A stretch of DNA of 64,000 bases, from the NCBI RefSeq assembly GCF_958298935.1, contig NC_084928.1:22475501-22539500 (forward strand), written 5' to 3'. The stretch comes from Phragmites australis (taxonomy: Eukaryota; Streptophyta; Magnoliopsida; Poales; Poaceae). A program made the translations under genes and the position numbers. Under the pieces are notes generated by a model. That model was not told the origin of the DNA, did not search any database, and saw only the letters and a program-made list of their open reading frames with translations. Positions 1 through 11,117 of this stretch are shown in pieces (the first letter of the stretch is position 1; each line of letters opens with the position of its first letter).

Positions 1-930
1 TGGTATATATAGGGAGGAAGTCAGGAGGAACAGATAAGAGCGGTTGGAGCCCGTATACGGCACGATATAGAGATTGAGTTGGATTCTGAGTCAGTTATGA
101 TTGCCATCTTTTGAACTTCAAATTTGACGTTTCTAGACTCTATCTTGTAGTACTTGTAAAGTTCTACAACTTTAGTGTTCATTGGAACTTCTGGAAATGC
201 CATCTTGATTTCCAAAAATGCATCACATGATAAACTAATTGAACTCAGACTTATCTGTTCAACAGTGATTTAGGGGTCTATAACTCCTAGCTCCATTATC
301 CAAAAGGTGACTTCCGTAGGTGCAAATCGAAGCTCTAGACAAGACTTAAAACTTTGGTATTTTTAACATTTGCATTTGAGACCATCTTGAACTCCAAAAC
401 TGTGTGGGAAGATGAGACTATCCAGGACTCCGCGAATATTTGCAGATTTCGTTGATACATTGTTGGGCCTTCTAGAAGACTTGTGTATTGGCCAAGAGCT
501 TGGGCTTCGATATTATTGGGCTCAAGGGCACTTTAGGCATATCTAGGGTTTTAGAAAAGAACTTTTGTAGAGAAACTTAAATCAGGTTTTAATTTGAGTT
601 GGGCTCGGAGTGAATTTTGAGAGAAAGGAAAGATGACCTTAAACAAGAATGGGAGTAGATAAGGAATTTGAATTTGTATTTAGATAGAATTTGAGGAAAA
701 GAAAAGATTGACTTTAAACAAGGATTTGGATAATATTTTAATTGAACTAGAGAATGATCAAGTATGATCGAGGATTGAATAGATGATGAATTCAAGGATT
801 TTGAATTCCAACCATTAAGACCTTAACTGAATTACTATTGAGTTTTGTAAAAACCTTTTTGAAACCTTTTCACTAAAAACTCCAAAGGGAAAAAAAGAAA
901 AAGAACTCTAATGCATTTACCTAGCTCCTA
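1..930 (-). repeat. Long-LTR fragment (TGTCACACCC type)
   Basis: Read on the minus strand, this stretch resembles the first third of the solo LTR at 16761-21281. The part around positions 90-290 mirrors 17580-17770, including the shared text about a CTACAAGATAGAGTCTA motif. A minus-strand TATA box (CCCTATATATA) lies at about 4-14, in the position equivalent to the TATA box of the solo LTR. The expected LTR start (TGTCACACCC) is missing near 930, so the copy is truncated where it meets the Tat-type gag. The open frames here have no recognisable protein. Confidence 0.6.
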
Positions 931-3039
931 GCAAAACTCAGCATGCAATGCACACAAAATAATATGTGCCATGTTCTGATTGGCCCCATAGAATTTGGGC
1001 TCATCATCATCAGTGCCTGGCTTGGCCTGTTTGCTATGGTAGGCATCAATATCATCCTTGAGATTATCTTCAAGCTTCTTGTCGATAAATTGACACCATC
1101 GAAGTCATGCTGGATGGACTGATGGATAGGACACCGCTTCCTACCACCACGGCTCTGGCCCTTGCTATCTTCGATGTTGCGTGACTTGCTCCTCTCGACC
1201 ATAGTTATGGTCATGTTCAGATCCTTACGCTTGCCGCTGGATTTGCTCTTCCTCCTCCCGTTCTTTAAAGACTCGAGTGTGTATTTGCTAGATTGAATGC
1301 TTTTAGTAGGTGCTTGGGCTTCAACACGCTTCACACACTTGTCGACCAGATTGAAGTGTTCTTTGACAGTTTGGATTTCCCGAGTAGCCAGCTTCTAGAT
1401 TAGATCTCTGTCCTTGATGCCTCTCTTGAAGGTGATGATGACCGACCTGTTGGAGATATTCGGGTCATATTACGCCTATCGCTGAACCTCCAGATGAAGT
1501 TCTGAAGAGATTTGTCCTTGCCTTGATTCAGCTAATGGAGATCATCTTTCATTCCTGGGCGCTCGAACGTGCCCAGGAAATTGGCGATGAACTGAGCCTT
1601 CAACTAGGCCCACGATCAGATCAAATTTGATGGTAGATTAAGCAACCAGGACCTTGCAGGTCCATCGAGGGCAGTTAGCAAGTAATTGGCCATTACCCTG
1701 AAACTGCTTGAATAACAATAGTGTAGATCTATAATCACTTGTTGGGGTTGTGTTTCCCATCGTACTTCTAGATTGGCTCGGTTTTGGACTTCTCCGGCCA
1801 TTGTATCGACCAGAGCTTGGGTGCGAAGGCTCCGCAACCTCCATCAAAAGTCTTCAGGAGGTGATCAAAGGAGGACTGTCACACCTGTTCCTTCGGACAA
1901 GGGAGTAATGTCAACCATCCTGTCCTGGAGATCTATGGTTGTTATGACGACGATCATCTTCATTGTGTTCCTCAAGACGGTTATCAAGCACTTCCCGTAT
2001 GTCATGCCTGTCATGAGGGATGTGGTTCCTCAGGTCTTCTTGGTTCATACACCTATGGAAGGAGCATCTGCTATTTGACCTGTAGGGTTGTGCTCAAGCT
2101 TGACCACCCGAGCTTCCCATTTGCAATCCCTTGGCTTGGGGGTGTCTTTGTTTATGGTTGCTCGAACCATCGTCTTGCAGTCCTGGGTACCTAGAGTCGC
2201 TAGGGTTGTTCACATGAGTAGCCTGGATCTGAGCAGCATCAAGCAGAGTCTTCAATTGGTTAACCATCGAGGTTAAGGTATTCGCTAGATTCAACTCAGG
2301 GAAGGATCAGAATTAGATGAGCACCCTGGACATTGGCCGCTAGAGTGCTGAAGACACCATTGTCGATGCTCGGCTATGGTCGAGCCAACATTGCCCTGTG
2401 ATTACTGTTTCGAGGAAATTCATTCCTCGATCTTGGAGCTATTCTTGGTGGTGGTATCACCTGGCCAAGAAGCATCTCCACGACAAGTCAATGTCGAATA
2501 TCAGGGTTCACCTGACACTCCGTAGTCCATCGATGATAGGTGGTGTCAGGGATCTACAATGCTCCAGCTATAATGCTTCGGTCACACCAATATCTTGGGA
2601 GGTGACCGCCGCTGCTAGATCCTCAAGGATTCCTACACAATTGTTTACCACGGTGTTCAGATCTCTCACGTACTAGTTAGCCGGTTTGCCATCGACACAT
2701 CTGGCCATGAACACGAAATGATCTGTTTGGCTACTGTGGACATCGATGGAGTTGTCAACGCTACTCTTACGACCTTCGACATCACTTTTAGTGTCTATGA
2801 AACAAAGAAAGGTAGGCTACTCGGGATCCTACTCAAGGTGTCCTAATTCGTGGTATGCGTCCAACAGGCTGGACTCAATGATACTGATATGGATCTATTC
2901 ACCTTGGTCATCTTAGCGCTATGCCATAGTTCTGAATGTGATCTCGGACTGGAGGTGATGCAAAGGTGACTGTTGCCATCTCAATGTGGTCATAGAAGTT
3001 GGCGTCGGAGAATCTGATGTGGATGCATACTTGAGACAT
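930..3039 (-). pseudogene. Degenerate Tat-type gypsy gag
   Basis: Minus-strand translation in shifting frames recovers a Retrotrans_gag-type core. At about 1837-1616 it reads MANYLLTALDGPARSWLLNL, followed in other frames by ANFLGTFERPGMKDDLH and QGKDKSLQNFIWRFSD. This matches the Tat/Retand-like gag pattern (ARSWL...F...QR.DESLR.FI.RF). A downstream segment (1334-921) has basic and KRCPIHQ-like residues. A possible start codon is the minus-strand ATG at 3039-3037, 30 bases beyond the primer site. Many stops and frameshifts make it non-functional. It sits between its own 5' LTR on the right and a foreign LTR fragment on the left, so pol is absent. The lineage call is from pattern memory. Confidence 0.6.
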
Positions 3040-3068
3040 GATCGATCTTGAAAAATAGATGAAGGCTC

Positions 3069-3085
3069 CTACCTGGCGTGCCAAT
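3069..3085 (-). other. Primer binding site of the Tat-type element
   Basis: The minus strand reads ATTGGCACGCCAGGTAG just inside the LTR. This resembles the TGGCGCGCCAGGTAG primer-site region common to RIRE2/Tat-type grass elements. The assignment of the primer tRNA (possibly tRNA-Arg) is from family knowledge and not certain. Confidence 0.5.
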
Positions 3086-4054
3086 TAGGGTACCTTCAAG
3101 ATCAAGAATTGAGCAGAAAATAAGTCACACGATGTATACATGTTCGAGCCTTCGATTGCAGTAATGTCCTACGTCCTATGTGGATGTTGTTGTATATTGA
3201 TTCTCTCGAGTACAAGTAATATGGTTCGACCTATTGCAATGGAGAGGATTAGATCTAGGCTAATCTAGGATTGAAGTTGCTGAGTATCTCCAATTGCTAG
3301 GGTCTTGGTGTCACTTGCATCGAGTTGTCCCCTTTCCCCTAGGGGTTTAGGTCCCCACCTTATATAGGGGTTGAGGTACCACCTCGAATCCGGCCATAGT
3401 CGGTAAGGAATCCTTCATCTTGTCGGCCAAGGCAAAACAGATGAATCTGGCCTAGATACTAATTGTACTTGATTGGGTAACTCGATCAAGACCTTCCTGG
3501 TATATGCCTTCATGATCTCCGAGTATATCATGTCCCGTAGATTCAGATCTGTAATATGTGGAGTTGTTAAACATGTCTATGGTGTACCCTATTGATATAC
3601 GGTGTACTCCTTATGCGTATATAACGTATAGTTAGATATTCGACACATGTAACAACACCTACGCTACCCCCAAAGTAATAAGGTCTCTGCTTATCTGCTT
3701 AATATAGTATGTGTCGTTTAGGTTTAAGATATTAGGTCTACAATAACTCATGGGTCATCAATTAGCTCTGTAGGTCCCAAATGTAAGTACTAAGAGTGCT
3801 TTCATAATAGTAAACGTCATATTGTCTAAAAAGTCACTTGAACTCTTTTTCTAGCTTAATTGTCTTCTCGTGCATCCCAATGCTTAACAACGAGATAAGT
3901 CACCTCATTGGTCCTTCACCCCATGTGCACATCAAGCGAGGCGAAAAGATTTTCTCGACCCAAAGGCAATATGAGCTCTCATCACTTTTACGTTTTTCTA
4001 TTCAGACTACCTACTCAGAAAAACCTTTCTAGGCAGACAGTCGGGGGCTTAACA
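3086..4054 (-). repeat. 5' LTR of the Tat-type element
   Basis: The stretch lies immediately upstream (minus strand) of the primer site. A minus-strand TATA box (CCCTATATAAGG) is centred on 3361-3366. The outer end reads TGTTAAGCCCCCGAC on the minus strand at 4054, a plausible LTR start with the TG dinucleotide. The inner boundary is not exact because I could not pair it with a 3' LTR. Confidence 0.5.
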
Positions 4055-4468
4055 TTCACTTAGTACTAGAAATTGAAAATGATATGTTGTGTATGTTCTG
4101 AAAGCCGATTCTAATGAGAAGGAAAGGATCGTTATGTCGCAACTTTAGGGTTCCAAAAAGACTCCTTGTAGCATTCCAGCAGTGACTGGGGGCTATGACG
4201 CCTTCCACTTAAGTGGACCCAAGGCTGGCCATAATAAGCGCTTCGACTAGTGACTAACGTGTTTTGAACCAATCGAAGGAACAAGCAAATAAGGAAATCA
4301 TGATATGTTGTCAAAAGCGTCCAACACAGAGCAGTCCCATAGAATGCAAAAGCGTTTAAGATAAAAAAATCCCTACAAGTCTAACAAGCTACTAAGTTCT
4401 TTATTATGGGCTGCAAGGTAAAAATTCTACGGCAAGGACCCAATTCTAAAGTCCATCGCATCGACAAA
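4055..4468. other. Unassigned spacer
   Basis: No coding frame or boundary was recognised. Text such as GACTGGGGGCTATGACGCC resembles the non-coding tail of Tat-type gypsy elements, so it may belong to the element on its left. That is a weak inference. Confidence 0.3.
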
Positions 4469-5416
4469 TGTAACACCCTAAATTTAAATTTTTTGAAATA
4501 TTTAAAATTTTGCTAGAATTTAAATAGGATTTGCAATTTTCTTCAATAGAGATATATAAGTTTGATGCATTCATGCCGTTATAGTTGCAATAGGTTTTTA
4601 TGCGTGGAAAAAGTTTGCAAAAATTTGCTAGAAGTCGCTCGTTTAAGCTCCTTTTGAAATTTGTTCAAAATCTAAAAAGAAAAGCAATTTCAAAATTGGA
4701 AAATGCTCTTGGGCCGAATCTCCTTCCTGGCCCACTTCTTCCTCCCTCTCCCCTCTCTTTCTTTTCCTTCCAAGCAGGTCGCCCCTTTCTCCCCGCGCTG
4801 GGTCGTGCCCCCGAGCAGGCCACCCCTTTCTCCCCCACACCAGCCTGCTAGGCCGATCCGGCCAGCCTCAGCACCGAGCCACTCCCCTCCTCGCCCTGCC
4901 TCGCCGCCATGTGGGTCCCGCTCGAGCCGAGCCGCCTAACCCGAGCGTTGTAATCATCTGTTAACGGTGAAACCTCAGTGGGTGCCTGCAGTTGGCGGGA
5001 GCTTTATAAAGGCCTTGTAGTGAGACTTCGACTCCACACCCCGGAAGTGTGAGGCAACACGGGAATCACGACTTGTGGGGAAAGGTGTGCAGACTTTGTA
5101 GAGTACCTATCTGGTCAATCAGCTGTGCTCACGGCCACGAGAGAACTTGGACTTCTTCAGGATTAGATGGGATCAGGGTTTTGTATGGTTGGCTGGGTAG
5201 CCAGGAAATGGAATTACCTGGTGAGTCTTGGTAGTCGGATGGAATCTGATGAGTCAATCATTTTGTTTCAGATGAGTCTTCACACCTAGTAAATAGGTTA
5301 CCTATTGTTGAAGTCATAGGTCAGAGTTGCTTAGTGCAGTTAACCTGTGTCTATCCTTTCCTTCACTCGAGCCCAATAGCATGTTTTCCCTCCACTTGCG
5401 GAGTACATTTTTATAC
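4469..5416 (+). repeat. Long LTR (LTR1), part 1
   Basis: The segment starts with TGTAACACCCTAAATTT, the usual opening of long Tekay/Del-type LTRs in grasses. It jumps near 4945 from a pyrimidine-rich early LTR part to the late LTR block (GTGAAACCTCAGTGGGTG onward), so the LTR has an internal deletion. From 4969 to 5400 it follows 20484-20960 of the solo LTR closely, including GGGTAGCCAGG and GAGTCTTGGTAGTCGGATGG. It ends at a 9-bp sequence (TTTTTATAC, 5408-5416) duplicated on the far side of the foldback insertion. The rest of the LTR is at 6158-6282 and 13988-14205. Confidence 0.75.
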
Positions 5417-6157
5417 GGGCAAATCTACGATTTGCCATCGAATAACTACTGATTCTACAATCCACCATCGAATAAATTCTGTTTACTTCTATACCATCAA
5501 ATAAATGTTTCAGTTCCTTATATGCCATCGGCTTCCGATACTACCCTCCGCTGTACTGTTCATGAATAGTATCAACAGTACCCGAGAATAAAAAAAGTCA
5601 CAAAAAATATGTCGATTTTTGTGCATGCTCTATAATTCATAATCAACCCGTTTTAACTGTATTCACCTAAAAATACTGTATAGAATTCAAACTAAAATTC
5701 TTCAAAATGTACTACTTTTGTAACTTCTTGCAATTTTTAAGCCTCATAAAAATTTACAAAAAATCTGAGAAAATTTACTAATATTCCTCTAATGTGATGT
5801 AATAATTTCTAAAATTATCTCCCGCGGTGAAAAAAATTAGTTCTTTGTAATGCACAGTATTACAAAAGTATTTCATTTTGAGAAATTTTAGTTTGAATTT
5901 TACACAGTATTTTTAGGTGAATACAGTTAAAATGGGTTGATTATGAATTATAGAGCGTGCACAAAAATTGAAATTTTTTTTGGGACTTTTTTTATTCTCG
6001 GATACTGTTCATGAACAGTATAACAGAGGGTAGTATCGGAAGCCGATGGCATATAAGGAACCGAAACATTTATTCGATGGTATAGAAGTAAACAGAATTT
6101 ATTCGATGGCGGATTGTAGAATCAGTAGTTATTCGATGGCAAATCGTAGATTTTCTC
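5417..6157. mobile_element. Foldback element with 9-bp target duplication (MULE-like)
   Basis: The left arm begins GGGCAAATCTACGATTTGCC and the right arm ends with its complement except for the last few bases. The complementarity runs about 180 bp as a strong match and continues, weaker, towards the centre, so the whole 741 bp can fold back on itself. Flanks carry a perfect 9-bp duplication, TTTTTATAC (5408-5416 and 6158-6166), the size expected for Mutator-like elements. There is no transposase. The two mirror-image open frames (61-75 codons) are just the two arms read in opposite directions. Removing the element restores a continuous LTR. Confidence 0.85.
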
Positions 6158-6282
6158 TTTTTATACTCACACCCATTGTCCCTTCTTTTGCACTCCCCTC
6201 TGCTGAATCAGAAGCCGTCAATGAAGCTGCTACCTTCGAAGAGGACGACTTCGACCCGGAGTTGCTGTTCTAGGAGGGTGTG
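6158..6282 (+). repeat. Long LTR (LTR1), part 2
   Basis: This short piece of the host LTR lies between the foldback element and element A. It contains GAAGAGGACGACTTCGACCC, like the 'GAAGACTTTGAAGACGCCGACC' region of the LTR at 62830-62870. It ends with GTGTG, the target duplication of element A. Confidence 0.7.
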
Positions 6283-7177
6283 TGATGAGGACATCACTCT
6301 TTCGGATACACACACACACCGAGTATTCCTCCAACAATAGGTCCATTGACACGAGCTCGTGCACGTCAACTAAATCATGAGGTGAGCTCATTCCTTAGTG
6401 TTCCTTTATATTTTGATAAGGATGGGATGCTACTGAATAATTGTGATGTATTGTTACTTAGGAACACGAGAGAAGAATAGCAAGGGCGCCCAAGCCAAGT
6501 TCGAGTCCGTTTCGGAGTCCAGGATCAGCCCGCACTAAAATCGTCGCCTAGGACGCATACGGACTCCGTTTTTGACGTTCTACACATGGATGGAAAGCTA
6601 AGGAGATAAGCTTTCCAACGGGGCGGGTTCCATGTCTAAATTTTTTCTGAGTCAACAGGAATAGTCAAAACAAGTGGACATCCAGAATCTGTCAGGGTGC
6701 TACGCCACCATCTTTTGGGCCGTTGGGCTGTGTAACGTGTTGGAGTCCATTAGGGACGTGTCCAGGGGTCCTTGGCCGACCCTAATCTTTTATATACAGT
6801 AGCTGCCACCCTAATTAGGGTTGGGTTTTGCTTAGATATTGATCTACACACAGATTGTGAGATTTTCGCTCTTGTTCCGGACCGACTAGGCCGCCGCAAG
6901 TATTTGTGGAACCCCAACTTCAAGTGTTTGAATTCTATTCACAATATTTCAGATTGCATCTTCTACGTTCTTGCTTGTGTTCTCGGTACGCTTGCAGGGA
7001 TTGAGCCTTCTTGGCGAGGTCAACCGCACGACACGGTTGATATCCATCGGAGCTGTGGTGTAGTGATTGCAATGGAGACGATCTGTTCGGGTCGAAGCCT
7101 TTGGATCATCAACGTTGAGTTCTCCACCCACCGACTTATCGCTACCTATCGGAAGATCAGGCCAACATTGCTCATCA
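6283..7177 (+). repeat. 5' LTR of element A
   Basis: The LTR has a perfect 7-bp terminal inverted repeat TGATGAG/CTCATCA. A TATA box (TATATA, 6791-6796) sits about 380 bp before the 3' end and is the likely promoter. Compared with the 3' LTR it lacks 17 bp near 6498 and has 4 more bases in a CA run at about 6305. Confidence 0.93.
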
Positions 7178-7179
7178 AC

Positions 7180-7189
7180 TGGTATCAGA
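7180..7189 (+). other. Primer binding site, element A
   Basis: TGGTATCAGA lies 2 bp inside the 5' LTR. It matches the first ten bases of the usual plant initiator tRNA-Met primer site (TGGTATCAGAGC). Confidence 0.9.
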
Positions 7190-8426
7190 TTTTCAGGTTG
7201 TCCGTTAGGTAATTTCGTTTTCCCCTTTAGATTAGTCTGTTTTTCATTACCTAGAGTCCAGAAAAAGCCAAAAAAATTCCGTCAATTTCCGCTGCCCTAG
7301 AACCCTTTGTGCCTTTGCAATTTTTGTTTTCAGTTGCGCGTTGTTGAGTTTGTGTCTGTGGTCGAGTCTTGTTGCTGGTTTTACAGTCGTGTTCTTGGTC
7401 TTTAGTCAACGCTCCGTGCTGTTTTTTATCACGCCGCTATCCCATCGCCACCATCCCCACCAACAAGTCGAGCCACCACATTACTCGATTTGCCACCGCG
7501 AGCCGCCTTGTGTTATTTTCGGCCACGCCAACCTGAGATAGGTCGCAAGCTACCTTGTATCAATTGCCCTGCCACCGCTGCCCTCCTTATTCATCTCGCG
7601 AACCTATTGCTTGCAATACCTTAAAGAGGTCAATTTCTGCAAGAGGTGCTTTGAAAAAAAAAACCCTAACTCGACAGGGGTTCAGTAAAACAGCCATAAC
7701 TTTCTCATACGAACTCGGAATTAGGCAAAAAAAAATTTCATGGACATCTACAGAAAAAGTTACATTCGTTGCTCCCTGCTTTGTCAGGTTCCACCAAAAA
7801 TTTTTTCCCAAATTCGGCTCGAAAGATTGAGTATTCGAGCCGCGAAGTTTCCGCACGCTTTTCAGAGAACGTGCTTGATTTTCTATAGGCCACATCTTGC
7901 ATCCATTTGAGCTGAAAATTTCTGTGGTTGTTTCTTGTATGCTCCTAGTTCAGAAAAAAATATCAGAAAAATACGATTTTTTTTTTTTGTGATTCCTACT
8001 AGTGCTAAAAAACAAAAAAGAGGAGCACATAGAGAACACCCAGATCATTGTGCTATTTGCTGTGTCTTTCTCTGATCATCCTTTTTAGCTTTGTTTCAGC
8101 TGTTGTGCTAGGACTAGGGACACGTGATAGACCAGCAACTGTGATTCATACTTTGGACACTTATTTAGCTTTGCTCTTCTGATTACAGTTATTGCTAATC
8201 CTTGCTACCATATTGTGCCTTCTAAGCTCCACCTCCTTTGATCCGAACATGTTCACTCTTGCAATCATCCCACGCTTCCAGACTCGTCACCGGTTGTTCC
8301 TCCTTGCTGCGTTGGTAAGAACATTTGTAAGAGCGTGGTAAGACGCTTGAGTGTGTGTGATTCCACCTTCCACAACCTAGTAGTTGATAGGGATAATATT
8401 GTGTTGTCCTTTGTTTTCTACTAACC
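7190..8426 (+). other. Untranslated leader of element A
   Basis: The 1.2-kb leader lies between the primer site and gag. It holds no protein-like frame. Two blocks recur upstream of gag in elements B and C: ATTGCTAATCCTTGCTACCA at 8191-8210 followed by AAGCTCCAC, and the 8328-8400 block (GGTAAGACGCTTGAG, then TAGTTGATAGGGATAATAT). The start-codon context TACTAACCATG is also shared. Confidence 0.75.
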
Positions 8427-9749
8427 ATGTCAGGTGATGGCTCTCCGTCGGATTTTAAGGATTGTGTGTCCAAGGAAGAACTCAACAAAGCCTTGCAGGA
8501 TCATACTAGACTATTGACAGACATTAGAACAAGCATTGCTAACCTTGTCACGCGAGTCAACGACCTTGAGTTGCGACAGCCACCACAGGATGATGACCAT
8601 TCACATGATGATGATGATGATACTAATATTGGTGACCAAGAAGATGGTGAGGTTTTTGTTGGGCAAGATGCGCATGCTGAGCAACGTCCTCATGCTGAAC
8701 AATTACGTCGTGACCAACAACAACGTCGTCAAGGTAATGGAGGTAATAATGTTAATCGCAACAGTCGCGATGATCCTTATTCTAAGATTAAGTTTTCAAT
8801 GCCTCCTTTTGATGGTGCATATGATGCTGATGCTTATTTGAATTGGGAAATGACGGTTGATCAAAAGTATAGCTCTCATATGGTTCCTGAAATGCATAGA
8901 GTTAGACTAGCCACTTGTGAGTTCACGAATTATGCTATTATTTGGTGGAATGGTTTAGTTTCTAGTGGCTTAGAACCTGAATCATGGCCTACACTAAAGC
9001 GTGCCATGCGCAATAGATTTATTCCTCCTGATTATACACGTGAATTGAAAAAGAAATTGCAGCGCTTAAATCAAGGTTCTAAATCTGTGCATGATTACTA
9101 TCAAGAGCTTCAAATTGCTATGCTTCGTTGTAGTATACAAGAGGATGATGAGGATACCATGATTCGTTTTTACTCCGGGTTGAGACGTGAAATTCAGGAC
9201 CTTGTTGATTATAAAGATTACAATACTACCAATAGGTTGTTCCATTTTGCTATCTTGGTAGAAAAAGAACTGCAGGGTCGACAACAGGTGCAGAAATTGC
9301 GGAACAATTTTGGGAGTACATCTACTTCACGAGTACTACCGGGATAAGCAACAACATTCCCTTCTACATCTACACGATCTACTGCCCCCTCCTTCAACAC
9401 TCGGGCATGTTCAACAGGAGAACCACAACCATCACGTGAGGTGAGTAAATCTACTGTTTCGCAGGATCCAATGCCACGCTCTTCTTCAGGTGCAGCTACC
9501 ACGGGTCGTACAACGGGCATTGTGTGCCGTCGCTGCCAAGGTATTGGCCACGTCATGAAGGATTGCCTAAGCCAGCGAGCATACTCCGCAACAGCAGATG
9601 GTGGATATGTTAGTCATAGTGATGTCAAGGAAGAATATGCATTTGAAGCTAATCTTGCAGCCGACCATGACATGGATAGTGAGGGGGAGGAGATTAGTGG
9701 TACCGCTGCCACGGAGAGTTATGCAGCACGCACCTTCATTGTGAAGTGA
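8427..9749 (+). pseudogene. gag of element A (one premature stop)
   Basis: This encodes the capsid/nucleocapsid polyprotein. Residues about 50-75 form an acidic Asp/Glu run. The capsid core (KIKFSMPPFDG, NWEMTVDQ, AIIWWNGL, QGSKSVHDYYQELQ, FYSGLRREIQD) occupies residues about 115-285. A TAA at 9345-9347 interrupts the frame. Reading on in the same frame gives an intact zinc knuckle CRRCQGIGHVMKDC (CX2CX4HX4C) at about 9527-9568. The frame ends at TGA 9747-9749, the position where elements B and C also stop before protease. The start ATG at 8427 shares its context with gag of B and C. Confidence 0.9.
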
Positions 9750-9752
9750 GTT

Positions 9753-11117
9753 TTGAGTTCTCAAATGGGGCAAGCAGAGCAGCTACAACGCCATAATCTA
9801 TTCCAGACATTCCTCATTGTCAAAGATGCACGTGTTCGTACCATAATTGATGGCAGGAGTTGCAACAACCTCTTGAGCTCCGATCTTGTGAAGAATCTTT
9901 CCTTGCCAACACGTGCACATCCTCATCCATACTACATTCAGTTGTTCAATAACAGCGGTAAGGTTAAGGTAACACAATCTGTGAGAGTACATTTTTCTAT
10001 TGGTTCCTACCATGATTATGCTGATTTTGATGTAGTGCCTATGCAAGCATTTTCACTTTTGTTAGGCCATCCTTGGAAATTTGATACCGATGCTACACAT
10101 CATGGTAGAAGTAATAAATACTCTCTCATGCACAAGGGAAAGAAAATCTCTTTGCTTCCTTTGACACCTGCTGAAATTGTGCAATGTGATAAAGCTTTAG
10201 CTGAAAAAGAAAAGAAAGAACATGTTTTGGAATCTAAAAATCAGCAAGTAGCTCAATCTGTTTTTCCACCTAAGAAAGAGAAGAACACACCTAGGTCCGA
10301 AGGCATTAAGTTAAAAGTTGGTGTTATGCTTGCTACTAAATCTGACCTTGCTGAAATTCAAGATAATGATACTTTGTGCTATGCTTTAGTATGCAAAGAG
10401 GTTTTATTTTCAATTGATGATATACCTAGCTCTTTGCCTGCTGCTGTTACTAACCTTTTGCAGGAGTATAAGGATGTCTTTCCAGCTGAGATACCCCCAG
10501 GGCTGCCACCATTGAGAGGGATAGAGCACCAAATAGATTTGATCCCGGGAGCGACTTTGCCAAACCGCGCTGCATATAGGACCAATCCGGAGGAGACTAA
10601 GGAAATTCAGCGACAAGTTCAAGACCTTTTGGACCGTGGGTACGTACGAGAGAGCCTTAGCCCTTGTGCTGTTCCTGTTCTTTTGGTTCCTAAGAAAGAT
10701 GGTACATAGCGCATGTGTGTTGATTGTAGAGCCATTAATAATATCACAATAAGGTATCGTCACCCTATTCCTAGGCTAGACGACATGCTTGATCAGTTGA
10801 GTGGTTCTATTATTTTCACGAAGATTGACTTGCGTAGTGGTTACCACCAAATAAGAATGAAATTGGGAGATGAATGGAAAACTGCTTTCAAAACTAAGTT
10901 CGGTCTATATGAGTGGTTAGTGATGCCTTTTGGTTTAACTAATGCACCTAGCACTTTCATGAGATTGATGAATGAGGTTTTACGTGCTTTCATAGGAAGA
11001 TTTGTGGTGGTGTACTTTGATGATATTTTGATCTATAGCAAGTCACATGAAGAACACATTGATCATCTACGTGCTATTTTTACTGCTTTGAGAGAGTCAC
11101 GTTTGTTTGCTAACTGA
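9753..11117 (+). pseudogene. Protease and reverse transcriptase of element A
   Basis: The frame is the same as gag, beginning just after the gag TGA. The protease active site reads IIDGRSCNN with the Asp at 9849-9851; the equivalent in element C is DGGS, so a catalytic-loop glycine has become Arg. Reverse transcriptase motifs follow: QVQDLLDRGYVRESLSPCAVP, then a TAG at 10707-10709 where element C has Trp (DGSWRMCVD), then [24 protein letters not shown] and the catalytic YFDDIL (Asp-Asp at 11019-11024). A 2-base loss near 11115 shifts the frame just after the RT palm. It cannot give an active protein. Confidence 0.9.

Noticed and set aside
5340..6273. Two mirror-image open frames starting MAYKE.KHLFDGIEVNRIYS
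   Set aside because: They are the two arms of the foldback element read in opposite directions, not genes.
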